From Lachnospiraceae bacterium (GTDB lineage: Bacteria > Bacillota > Clostridia > Lachnospirales > Lachnospiraceae), in NCBI GenBank assembly GCA_024691875.1, contig JAILNG010000094.1, positions 1-41,261 of the forward strand: DNA of 41,261 nt, given 5' to 3'. The position numbers were made by a program, and so were the translations under genes. Position 1 is the first letter of the stretch. Each line of letters starts with the position of its first letter. Below are positions 8,261 to 15,732 of this stretch, in pieces. The notes beneath the pieces are model-generated. The model was not told the DNA's origin, did no database searches, and worked only from the letters and a program-made list of their open reading frames with translations.

Positions 8261-9735
8261 TATATAAGTCCTTCCGCAACCTTTGAAATGTAGTCAATAA
8301 GCGGTGAAGAAAATACGCCCAAAAAGATGATGATGATCGACAAAACTATCAACGGAACTTTCATTAAAGGTCCGGGATCTTTAATGTCAGCAATCGTGTC
8401 CATGTTAAAGCCCGCTCCGGGGAAGTAGGCTCTGAAGATCAGCGAAAAGATGTAGATCGCAGTGAGTACGGCAGAGATCAGGATCGCAATGATGCCCACT
8501 GTTCCCAAAACACCTCCCGACTCAGCGGCTCCGGTCAGCAACTGCCACTTGCTTGAAAATCCGATGGTAGGCGGTACGCCCATAAGAGCCAGTCCGGCTA
8601 TCGTGAACGCTCCGAAAGTTACCTTCATCTTTCTTCCGTAACCATAGATCTCATCCACATAAGCCTTTTCATACTTACAAAGCACAATACCCGCAACAAA
8701 GAAAAGGGTGATCTTTATAATACCGTGAAAAACGAAATGAGCAAGTCCGCCCGTAAGTCCTTCAGGTGTCATGAGTGATGCTCCGAAAAGCATATAAGAA
8801 AGGTTGCTTATGGTCGAATAGGCAAGTCTTCTTTTAAAATGCTGCTCTTTTAATGCCATTGAAGAACCATAGATTATGGTTATAACCGACATGATGACAC
8901 AAAGGTTCTGTGCCCAGGTACCGTAAAGCAGATCTGTACCGAAGATATAATATATAACTCTGATGATGGCAAACGCACCGCAGTTCACCACTGCCACGGC
9001 ATGAAGCAAAGCCGTGACCGGAGTGGGTGCCACCGATGCTGAAGGAAGCCAGCCGTGTAAAGGAAAAATGGCAGCTTTAACGCCAAAGCCAAAGAATGTC
9101 ATCACAAAAATGATCCTTAAAACGCTTGCTTCCGTGCCTGTAAGGAACGCTCTGAAAAGTCCTCCGTATACAAAATCCGTGCTTCCGGCGCTGTTAAGTA
9201 CAAACACCATTCCGATGAATGCAAATGCTGCACCGCCGATGGAATAAAGCACGTATTTTCTTCCTGCGGCAATGTTCTTTTCCTTCATTCCGTGCATTAC
9301 GATGGGAAGTGTTACCAGCGTAAGGAATTCATAGAACACGTACAGAGTCAAAAGGTTCTCGGAAAAGGCAATACCGCAGGTTATACCGTAGGTTATCAGA
9401 TAAAATGTGTAAAAAACATTCTCTCCGCCTTCATGGACCATGTACTCCAAGGCATATGAAACCGCGATGGGCCAAAGCAACGCAATGAGCCCCGCAAAGA
9501 TCTTTCCCAGTCCGTCTGCTTCCAAAACGATCGGCAGACCCTTTCCGATGTCAAGCAAATGAAATTCTCCGATCTTCTCGGAATTCATTATCACAAAAAG
9601 GATCAAAAGCGAGTTTATGACTGACGTTATGAGAAGATAGATGTTTCTTCCTCTTCTGTTTTTAAAGCCGATCAATGCCAAAAGGGCTCCCGCCAATATG
9701 GGAAAAACGATCGGAAAAATGAGCAGGTAGTTCAT
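8260..9735 (-). CDS. antiporter-like subunit 3 (NuoL/MrpD type)
   Basis: Polytopic membrane protein (491 residues) of the NuoL/M/N-MrpA/D family, expected to form one proton or sodium channel in the complex. Glu136 in the fifth-helix motif LYVFYE, Lys220 in GFGVKAAIFPLHGWLP and Lys396 in GFSSKWQLL are present. The position that is Lys in subunits 1, 2 and 4 is Asn251 here (AVVNCGAFAII). The PTPVTALLHAVAVV block looks more like NuoL/MrpA than MrpD. It is a close paralogue of the preceding gene, which points to local duplication. GGAG lies six bases before ATG 9735, and the stop overlaps the next start. Confidence 0.88.
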   Translation of the reverse strand: MNYLLIFPIVFPILAGALLALIGFKNRRGRNIYLLITSVINSLLILFVIMNSEKIGEFHLLDIGKGLPIVLEADGLGKIFAGLIALLWPIAVSYALEYMVHEGGENVFYTFYLITYGITCGIAFSENLLTLYVFYEFLTLVTLPIVMHGMKEKNIAAGRKYVLYSIGGAAFAFIGMVFVLNSAGSTDFVYGGLFRAFLTGTEASVLRIIFVMTFFGFGVKAAIFPLHGWLPSASVAPTPVTALLHAVAVVNCGAFAIIRVIYYIFGTDLLYGTWAQNLCVIMSVITIIYGSSMALKEQHFKRRLAYSTISNLSYMLFGASLMTPEGLTGGLAHFVFHGIIKITLFFVAGIVLCKYEKAYVDEIYGYGRKMKVTFGAFTIAGLALMGVPPTIGFSSKWQLLTGAAESGGVLGTVGIIAILISAVLTAIYIFSLIFRAYFPGAGFNMDTIADIKDPGPLMKVPLIVLSIIIIFLGVFSSPLIDYISKVAEGLI

Positions 9736-9768
9736 AGTGTTCTCCGCTAAAATTAATGACTATAAAAA

Positions 9769-11307
9769 CTAAAACAAATTGTAGATCATGTCAAAGGAGA
9801 GATTGTAAAAGATCTTGGCAAAAACTCCGAGGAGCAATGCTGTAACAGCAAGTAAAGCCATCACAACAAGCATACCTTTTTTTACTTTTCCGGAACGCTC
9901 AAGGTTCTCATCAAACTCTTCCACGTCCTGTCCCGGGAAAAAGCCCGCAACCACGATCGAAAGAAGGTAACCTGCGGTTAAAAGAGCGCTGATGAGAAGT
10001 ATTGAAATCCCAACGTATCCGATCACCGTTTCTTTCATATCAAGTGCCCCCATGCAGAGGTACCACTTGCTGACAAAGCCGCAAACGGGCGGGATTCCCA
10101 CAAGTCCCAGGGAAGCCACCGTAAATGTTGTCAATGTGACGGGAAGTGCTCTTCCCACTCCGCAGAGTTCGGTGCACTTGTGTTTTTCGGTTGAATAGAT
10201 CACAGTGCCCGCATTCAGGAAAAGAGTTGTTTTAAGGCACGCATGATAGATCATGTGAAGGATCGCTCCGAACAATGAAACCGGATTCAGACACGCAATG
10301 CCGAAAAGTATATAAGATACCTGACTCACAGTTGAGTAGGCCAGTCGCTTTTTAAGAACGTTTTCTTTATAGGCGAGCATAGATCCCATAAAGACTGTAA
10401 GCAAAGCGATCAGAATAAAAGTCCACTGTACCCAGGTTCCTCTTAACAGATCCGGGCCTGCCACAAAAAACACAACTCTGATTATTCCCAGTACGCCGGC
10501 TTTGCAGATTATGCTCGAAAGAACTGCCGACGCGGGTGCGGGAGCTACGGGATGAGCTGAAGGAAGCCACCCGTGCATAGGGAAAAGTCCCGCTTTTGCT
10601 CCAAAACCAAGGATCATTAAAAATATCGAGACCAAAATGATGCCGTTGCTCTCAGCATTCACTGCGGGAAGGCTTCCGCCAGGAAGAAATTCAAGGCTTC
10701 CGCCCGTTGTTTTTGCGATAAACGCAAAGCCGAAAAGAGCAAAAGACGCACCGGCAATGGAATAATAAATGTATTTCTTTGCCGCAAACAGAGCTTCTTT
10801 CGTCATGTCATGCACAACAAGAACAACACTGGTCACGGTCATCAATTCGTAAAACATGTAAAATGTCAGAAGGTTACCTGCCTGAGCAAGTCCAAGAAGG
10901 ACTCCCCAGACTACGAGATAAAAGCAGAAAAATGTTTTACCCGCCAGAGTCTTTACGTTCTGCTCCTCCTCGGTCTTCATGTCATCGTGGCGCATGTAGT
11001 CCGTTGCGTATATGCCTGTAAGGCAGAAGACGAATGAAGTCATCACTGTAAAGATCTGTGTGAAGAGATCCTTTTTCAGGACTGCCGAAACAAGATCCGT
11101 AAAGGAAAAGATCACCAGCTTTTCTGCGCCGAAAAAGACGTAAAGGCCGGAAATACAGGTCTCTGCAATAAAAAGCGTAATGAGAAGCCCTTTGCCGAAG
11201 CTGTGTCTGTGGTCTCCTTTTCGCTCATAGAAAGCAACAAGTATACCGCCGCAGATCGGAAACAGGATAGGTAAAATTGTAATCAGTTTTGTCAAGAAAT
11301 CATTCAT
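9769..11307 (-). CDS. antiporter-like subunit 2 (MrpD/NuoM type)
   Basis: Polytopic membrane protein (512 residues) with all the acidic and basic residues used for ion translocation in this family: Glu154 (MFYE), Lys238 in GFGAKAGLFPMHGWLP, Lys269 (IICKAG) and Lys414 (GFVSKW). Topology is about 14 helices. A short hydrophilic loop at about 105-122 (charged, TEEEQN) is longer than in the neighbours. It shares extended similarity with subunit 3 downstream, for example FYE, YYSIAGASFA versus YSIGGAAFA, and RLAYST. It lies 24 bases after subunit 1, with a GAGG ribosome site. Confidence 0.9.
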   Translation of the reverse strand: MNDFLTKLITILPILFPICGGILVAFYERKGDHRHSFGKGLLITLFIAETCISGLYVFFGAEKLVIFSFTDLVSAVLKKDLFTQIFTVMTSFVFCLTGIYATDYMRHDDMKTEEEQNVKTLAGKTFFCFYLVVWGVLLGLAQAGNLLTFYMFYELMTVTSVVLVVHDMTKEALFAAKKYIYYSIAGASFALFGFAFIAKTTGGSLEFLPGGSLPAVNAESNGIILVSIFLMILGFGAKAGLFPMHGWLPSAHPVAPAPASAVLSSIICKAGVLGIIRVVFFVAGPDLLRGTWVQWTFILIALLTVFMGSMLAYKENVLKKRLAYSTVSQVSYILFGIACLNPVSLFGAILHMIYHACLKTTLFLNAGTVIYSTEKHKCTELCGVGRALPVTLTTFTVASLGLVGIPPVCGFVSKWYLCMGALDMKETVIGYVGISILLISALLTAGYLLSIVVAGFFPGQDVEEFDENLERSGKVKKGMLVVMALLAVTALLLGVFAKIFYNLSFDMIYNLF

Positions 11308-11331
11308 TAAACTTGCCTCTTCTATCTCATT

Positions 11332-12837
11332 TTAAGAGAACATCGTAAGTCCCTTGTTTATCAATTTGATGATCATATCACTGAAAGTACCTGCAAAAAT
11401 GTTAAATGCAATGAAAAATGCCATTGCCATAATGTACTTTACCGTAGGTCTTGTGTTGTCCACTTCACTCTTCAATTCTCCCGCAACATTGGACACAGGG
11501 GTATAAAGTGCTATCAATGCTCTGAAGAAGTACAGACAGTTAAGGATCGTACTTATTGCAAGAGCCACCAGGATAACGATCATCTTTGTACTGCCCGCTT
11601 CAGCTGCCGCATCCGCAAAATTGATCTTTGATACAAAGCCCGGGAAGAAAGGAATTCCCACCATTGAAAAGGCACCGACCGCAAAAGAAACGCCCGCCAC
11701 CTTGTTTCTGAAACCTGCTCCCTTGATCGCATCCAGCTTTGTAGAATGGCCGGACACTTCTTTAATGCCACCCAGGGATGTAAATATCATGGACTTTGTG
11801 GCACCGTGCGCAAAAATGTGGAAGATTGCAGCCACAACACCTGCTTCGTTTCCGATCCCAAAGCCCATAAAAATGTATCCGATCTGAGCTACCGAGGAGT
11901 AAGCGGTCATACGCTTAACGTCCTTCTGTGCAATGGCGAAGATCGAACCGAAGATCATTGCCATGATACCGAAAACAAAGATAATATCGTTAACACCTGT
12001 TTCAAGAACAACTTCCCAGCCGATGGCACGGTAGTAGATCTTGATCAGCAAGACGATATATGCCTTTAAAACAAGACTTGAAAGTATGGCGCTGGAGGAT
12101 ATGGTGGAAGCGGTGTGTGCATCCGGAAGCCATGAATGGAACGGGAACAGCGCGCTCTTGATCGAAAGTCCGATGGTGATCAATGCGATAATGATCGTAA
12201 AAGGCTCGGTATACTCTTTTATAGCGATGGTGTTTACGGCGTTTTTGATGTCAGAGAGCAAAAGATGCCCGGTAACGTCATAAAGAAGAGTAATTCCGAT
12301 GAGCAAAAGACCTGAACCCAAAAGGCTCATGATCATGTATTTAACGGACGAGAAATAAGCTCTTCCGTTGCCCATTACCGCCACGAGTCCGGCAGCTGTA
12401 ATGGTGTTGATCTCAACAAAAACGTATGCGGTGAAAATGTCGTTTGTGTAAGTAAGTGCCAGAAGCGAGCTCATCATAAGGCAGATCAATGTGTAGTACA
12501 GATTGATCTTGCTCTCTTCCACATCCTCAAAAATGTGCTTCTCTCCCGCAAGAACGGAAAGGAACATTATCACTGAGAAAAAAACGGCCAAAACGCCTTC
12601 CAGTACTCCCGCCCTCAGTTCATTTCCGAAGGGTGCCCCGAAATGTCCCATTTGGTAGATAAAGCAATCGTCCAGCTTTATAGTGTAGGCCAAAACTCCG
12701 GAAGAAAGGATGAGCAGCACCGCCAGAAGCGCGTAGGTCAGGTATCTTGCTGGGTTCTTCTTTAAAACCGAGCAGATGACTCCGCACATCAGGCAAGCGA
12801 TGATGGAGAACATCGGAAAATTGGTGCAAAAATCCAT
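11332..12837 (-). CDS. mrpD: antiporter-like subunit 1 (MrpD/MbhH type)
   Basis: First of four antiporter-like subunits (501 residues). It follows the MrpC gene directly, the usual position of MrpD in Mrp and of MbhH in archaeal Mbh operons. Glu142 (YVFVE), Lys227 in GLSIKSALFPFHSWLPDAHT, Lys258 (LVLKAY) and Lys404 (GFVSKIN) are the expected ion-path residues. About 14 transmembrane segments are visible. Start and stop junctions are tight: its ATG shares one base with the mrpC stop (TAATG). The FHSWLPDAHTASTISSSAILSS block fits MrpD/MbhH, so the symbol is given on both position and motif; exact ion specificity cannot be read from sequence. Confidence 0.9.
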   Translation of the reverse strand: MDFCTNFPMFSIIACLMCGVICSVLKKNPARYLTYALLAVLLILSSGVLAYTIKLDDCFIYQMGHFGAPFGNELRAGVLEGVLAVFFSVIMFLSVLAGEKHIFEDVEESKINLYYTLICLMMSSLLALTYTNDIFTAYVFVEINTITAAGLVAVMGNGRAYFSSVKYMIMSLLGSGLLLIGITLLYDVTGHLLLSDIKNAVNTIAIKEYTEPFTIIIALITIGLSIKSALFPFHSWLPDAHTASTISSSAILSSLVLKAYIVLLIKIYYRAIGWEVVLETGVNDIIFVFGIMAMIFGSIFAIAQKDVKRMTAYSSVAQIGYIFMGFGIGNEAGVVAAIFHIFAHGATKSMIFTSLGGIKEVSGHSTKLDAIKGAGFRNKVAGVSFAVGAFSMVGIPFFPGFVSKINFADAAAEAGSTKMIVILVALAISTILNCLYFFRALIALYTPVSNVAGELKSEVDNTRPTVKYIMAMAFFIAFNIFAGTFSDMIIKLINKGLTMFS

Positions 12838-13220
12838 TACTTGCCCTCCTTCCTGATGATCTGCATGATCTCATCCATTTCCAGCGTGTGGTAACGCCAG
12901 TAAAGTCTGATCGTGAGCGCAAGCATTACGGCCGTAACGCTGACGGAAACAACGATACCTGTCAGCACAAGGCCTGTGGGAATGGGATTTATGTAGCTTT
13001 CCATCTCTGTCACACCGTTTGTAACGATGGGCGCTTTTCTGCCGAAAACGAAGCCCTTTGCCGCAAGGAAAAGGTAAACGGAGGAATCCATGATGTTAAG
13101 TCCCATGATCTTCTTGATAAGGTTCGGATGCAGGAACAATGTGGTAAATCCTATACCAAACAGAATAATGGCAACGCCTTCGAAAAGGTTTGAACTGATG
13201 TAATCGATGACAGCCTGCAT
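12837..13220 (-). CDS. mrpC: Mrp/Mbh antiporter subunit C (NuoK-like)
   Basis: Small three-helix membrane protein of the MnhC/MrpC/MbhG family, homologous to NuoK of complex I. From ATG 13220 it has 127 residues with hydrophobic segments at about 10-27, 34-52 and 75-99. The frame is open up to 13274, but ATG 13220 is preferred because AAAGGAGG lies seven bases before it and the shorter N-terminus matches the family. It begins one base after the MrpB-type gene ends and overlaps the first MrpD-like gene by one base. In Mrp complexes this subunit packs against MrpD and is required for antiport. Confidence 0.9.
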   Translation of the reverse strand: MQAVIDYISSNLFEGVAIILFGIGFTTLFLHPNLIKKIMGLNIMDSSVYLFLAAKGFVFGRKAPIVTNGVTEMESYINPIPTGLVLTGIVVSVSVTAVMLALTIRLYWRYHTLEMDEIMQIIRKEGK

Positions 13221-13221
13221 T

Positions 13222-14211
13222 TTACAGTCCTCCTTTTCTGAACATTCCGTAGAATGAATACATGGTACATGCAACCACCGCTCCGACGCAGATATTGAGC
13301 GGCAGGATAAGCCCGGAACTCAGGATGTCTCCGGGAGTTCCCTTTGATATAAAGCTGTGTATCCCGTTAGCTCCGGTAAAGAAGGCATATGTCTTCGAGA
13401 TCGAGTAGAACAACAATGCACTTACGGAAACAACGGAAAATGTTTTTTGTGTAAAAAATCTCTCGGTCTTTTTAAAGCCAAAGGCATTAAGATAAAGTAT
13501 CAGGCCCGCGCCGATGATCGCGCCTCCCGAAAAGCCGCCGCCGGGGCTCAAATGTCCGTTTACGATGATGTAAATACCGAAAGTGATGATCAGAGGAACG
13601 AGTATCATTGTAGCCCATGCGAGGATCGGATCATTCTTCGGTTCGTAAGCTCTGTCGTTTTCAAGATTAATGAATCTCTTTCCTTTTTCCGAATCGGGAT
13701 CGATCTTAAGAAGGATCATAACGCACACAGCCGCAATAAAAAGCACATGAGACTCGCCGAGAGTATCAAACGCTCTGTAATCCAGTATCATTCCTGCGAC
13801 AATGTTCACTGCACCCGTGTCCTTAATGCCGTCTTCTATGTATTTTTTCGAAACTTCATTGTTTGCCGGATTGGAAGCATCACCGTAATCCGGAAGGTTT
13901 GTTACGGTTGCGAGAAGAATTGCAATGATCGCCAAACAGGTAACAACAGCAAACAGGCGATAAAAACGCTCATACAGTTTTATCGCTCTTTTGTCGGTTT
14001 CCTCGGAACGTTCTTCAATAAGCTCAGTGATCTGAACCTTCTTTTTGTTCCATTCCGCTTCTTCAAAGAAATTCCTGTGCTTTCTTGATTCAAGCTCTTC
14101 GTTCTCTACATCAAAGCCCGATTGTTCATCGAAGAAATCTTTTTCACCGTTGACGAAGCGAACGATCTTTCTCCATAATGTTTTTTCGTAATCACTTCTG
14201 ACTCTACTCAT
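13222..14211 (-). CDS. mrpB: fused MbhE-MrpB antiporter subunit with acidic N-terminal tail
   Basis: A 329-residue protein with three parts. Residues 1 to about 83 are hydrophilic, very charged and probably cytoplasmic. Residues about 84-170 hold two helices around LPDYGD, DTGAVNIV and DYRAFDTLGE, the signature of MbhE and of the C-terminal end of MrpA. Residues about 193-329 are an MrpB/MbhF domain with NGHLSPGGGFSGGA at 218-231 and further helices. In most Mrp operons these are separate genes or part of the large MrpA. The fusion keeps the Mbh order E then F. I have not recognised the N-terminal tail. GGGAG lies six bases before ATG 14211. Confidence 0.87.
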   Translation of the reverse strand: MSRVRSDYEKTLWRKIVRFVNGEKDFFDEQSGFDVENEELESRKHRNFFEEAEWNKKKVQITELIEERSEETDKRAIKLYERFYRLFAVVTCLAIIAILLATVTNLPDYGDASNPANNEVSKKYIEDGIKDTGAVNIVAGMILDYRAFDTLGESHVLFIAAVCVMILLKIDPDSEKGKRFINLENDRAYEPKNDPILAWATMILVPLIITFGIYIIVNGHLSPGGGFSGGAIIGAGLILYLNAFGFKKTERFFTQKTFSVVSVSALLFYSISKTYAFFTGANGIHSFISKGTPGDILSSGLILPLNICVGAVVACTMYSFYGMFRKGGL

Positions 14212-14226
14212 TTGTATCTCCCAAGA

Positions 14227-14532
14227 TCACATGTCCGCAGATCTGTCTTTTTCTTTTTCATCCAAAGGTGCACTGTTGTCTTCGTTCTTTTGATCGTTCA
14301 TTGCATGGATCTTTTTAAGAGTTACGAAGAAAAGAACGGAAGTAACTCCTGCTCCCACGGCCGCTTCTGTAATAGCGAGATCCGGGGATTCCAAAACCAT
14401 CCACAGGATCGACATTATAACGCTGTAAGACATGAAAATTATAACCGAGGTAAGAAAATTTTTGCTGAAGCATGTGCAAATGGCACATATGATCAGAAAG
14501 CCCAATAAAACTACGGTAAATGCGTTGATCAT
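14227..14532 (-). CDS. DUF4040 / MbhD-like antiporter subunit
   Basis: A 101-residue membrane protein with three helices, corresponding to MbhD and to part of the C-terminal extension of MrpA. The core ESPDLAITEAAVGAGVTSVLFF is the family signature; its acidic residues are thought to belong to the ion path. It ends in a short charged tail. Its ATG overlaps the mrpG stop by four bases, and the next gene starts 15 bases on. It replaces, together with the next gene, the missing C-terminal half of a full-length MrpA. Confidence 0.88.
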   Translation of the reverse strand: MINAFTVVLLGFLIICAICTCFSKNFLTSVIIFMSYSVIMSILWMVLESPDLAITEAAVGAGVTSVLFFVTLKKIHAMNDQKNEDNSAPLDEKEKDRSADM

Positions 14533-14876
14533 TTGTTTTCTTCCTCCTTTTCCAACTCTTTTAAAGAAACGGATCTGTATTCCTTACCTTCGGCATCGGG
14601 ATCCGTAGTATACTCAAGTTTTGCAATAAAATGGCTTGCAACGGGGCTTGTGATCCAAAGGAACACAAGGATCAAAACCGATTTAAGAGAAATGAACTGA
14701 AATCCGTAATAAACCACCGCTCCCGAAACAGCCAGAAGAATTCCGAGTGTGTCTCCGAGCGCAGCAGCATGCATGCGGTTCAAAACATATTTAAACTTAT
14801 AAACTCCGAAGGTGGCAGTAATATAGATCAAAGTACCCAAAATGAAAAGTACTGCCGCAACAATCTCTCTGATCAT
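14529..14876 (-). CDS. mrpG: Mrp antiporter subunit G
   Basis: A 115-residue three-helix protein of the MnhG/MrpG/MbhC family. The signature NRMHAAALGDTLGILLAVSG sits at about 33-52. A charged C-terminal tail (about 92-115) is cytoplasmic by prediction. In the Mrp complex it packs with F and E beside the MrpA-type module. Both ends overlap neighbouring genes by four bases (ATGA), a sign of coupled translation and fixed stoichiometry. Confidence 0.93.
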   Translation of the reverse strand: MIREIVAAVLFILGTLIYITATFGVYKFKYVLNRMHAAALGDTLGILLAVSGAVVYYGFQFISLKSVLILVFLWITSPVASHFIAKLEYTTDPDAEGKEYRSVSLKELEKEEENK

Positions 14877-15202
14877 TTGCTCTCCTCCTTCTCTTCACTT
14901 TCGATCGTTTCCGCATCTTCTACGGCTCTCTCTTTGTAAACGCCCATATAAACCTTTGTCAAAACCACCACCGAAAGAAACGAGATCAAAGTGTACAAAA
15001 TGGCAACATCAAGAAGCCATCCCTCGTCCAAAACAATGGAAAGCATGATAATGATCACATCAGTCATGGTACCGACCATATTTACACCCATGATCCTGTC
15101 CGCAAGTCTGGGTCCCTTAATAACCCGAACAAGCGCAAAGATCATGCATATGCCCAGCACACAGATACAGGTATTGAGAATGTAAGACAAAAAACCGCTC
15201 AT
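14873..15202 (-). CDS. mrpF: Mrp antiporter subunit F
   Basis: A 109-residue three-helix membrane protein of the MnhF/MrpF/MbhB family. The conserved segment RVIKGPRLADRIMGVNMVGTMTD is present (about 25-48) and the acidic residue of LADR is kept. The C-terminal 20 residues are strongly acidic (EDAETIESEEKEESK). It overlaps mrpE and mrpG by four bases each. Confidence 0.94.
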   Translation of the reverse strand: MSGFLSYILNTCICVLGICMIFALVRVIKGPRLADRIMGVNMVGTMTDVIIIMLSIVLDEGWLLDVAILYTLISFLSVVVLTKVYMGVYKERAVEDAETIESEEKEESK

Positions 15203-15666
15203 GTTCTGTCACTCTCCATTTTCTTAAGCTGTTTTACAAATACAGAATCGTTGATCCCAAGTCCCATTTCTCTGTCAAGGCAATGCACAGTGTACTTGTT
15301 GCCCTCAAGATGAATGGTGATGGTTCCGGGAGTCAGGGTTATGGATTCGGCCAAAACCACATCGTGGCCTTCGCCTTTAAAGTTTTTCCTGAAAGTGACC
15401 ACTCTGGGCTCCACTTCAAGTTTGGAATTGTAAATGTAATAGATGACCTTGCAATTTGCAACGATCACCTCTTTTATAAGGATCAGAATATACAACAGAA
15501 ACCTGAAGATCTTCTTGGCAAGACGAAGCTCAGTCTTCGGACTGTAGCCTACAAACCTGTATAAAAACAGATAAAGGGCTACGCAAATAAGAGCCCCTAT
15601 CGTTAAAATTTCCCATGTGAATTTTCCGTTTAAAATGATCCAAAAAAGAAGAAGCAAAAACAGCAT
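15199..15666 (-). CDS. mrpE: Mrp antiporter subunit E
   Basis: First gene of the antiporter cluster, 155 residues. Two or three N-terminal helices are followed by a cytoplasmic alpha/beta domain. TLTPGTITIHLEGNKYTVHCLD near the end is the MrpE/MbhA signature. The short N-terminus MLFLLLLFWIILNG fits. GGGAGG (15673-15678) is six bases before ATG 15666. The ftsZ terminator lies immediately upstream of this ribosome site, so the operon promoter must be inside or before ftsZ, or the operon depends on read-through. Confidence 0.93.
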   Translation of the reverse strand: MLFLLLLFWIILNGKFTWEILTIGALICVALYLFLYRFVGYSPKTELRLAKKIFRFLLYILILIKEVIVANCKVIYYIYNSKLEVEPRVVTFRKNFKGEGHDVVLAESITLTPGTITIHLEGNKYTVHCLDREMGLGINDSVFVKQLKKMESDRT

Positions 15667-15680
15667 GTGGTTCCTCCCTT

Positions 15681-15720
15681 AAAAAAGCACCAAGCGCTGT
15701 TGTAATATCGCTGGTGCTTA
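15681..15720 (-). terminator. rho-independent terminator between ftsZ and mrpE
   Basis: On the minus strand AGCACCAGCG (15709-15718) pairs with CGCTTGGTGCT (15687-15697, one bulged base), loop 12 bases, followed by six T (15681-15686). It starts about 15 bases after the ftsZ stop. The T run is only two bases from the GGGAGG of mrpE, so a transcript reaching mrpE must pass through it. Confidence 0.82.
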
Positions 15721-15732
15721 GCATTGGCTTGA

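Noticed and set aside
6416-15666. Complex I (nuo) operon
   Set aside because: NuoL/M/N/K-like subunits are present, but there is no NuoA, B, C, D, E, F, G, H, I or J. The presence of MrpE, F, G, B and DUF4040 identifies an Mrp/Mbh-type cluster instead.
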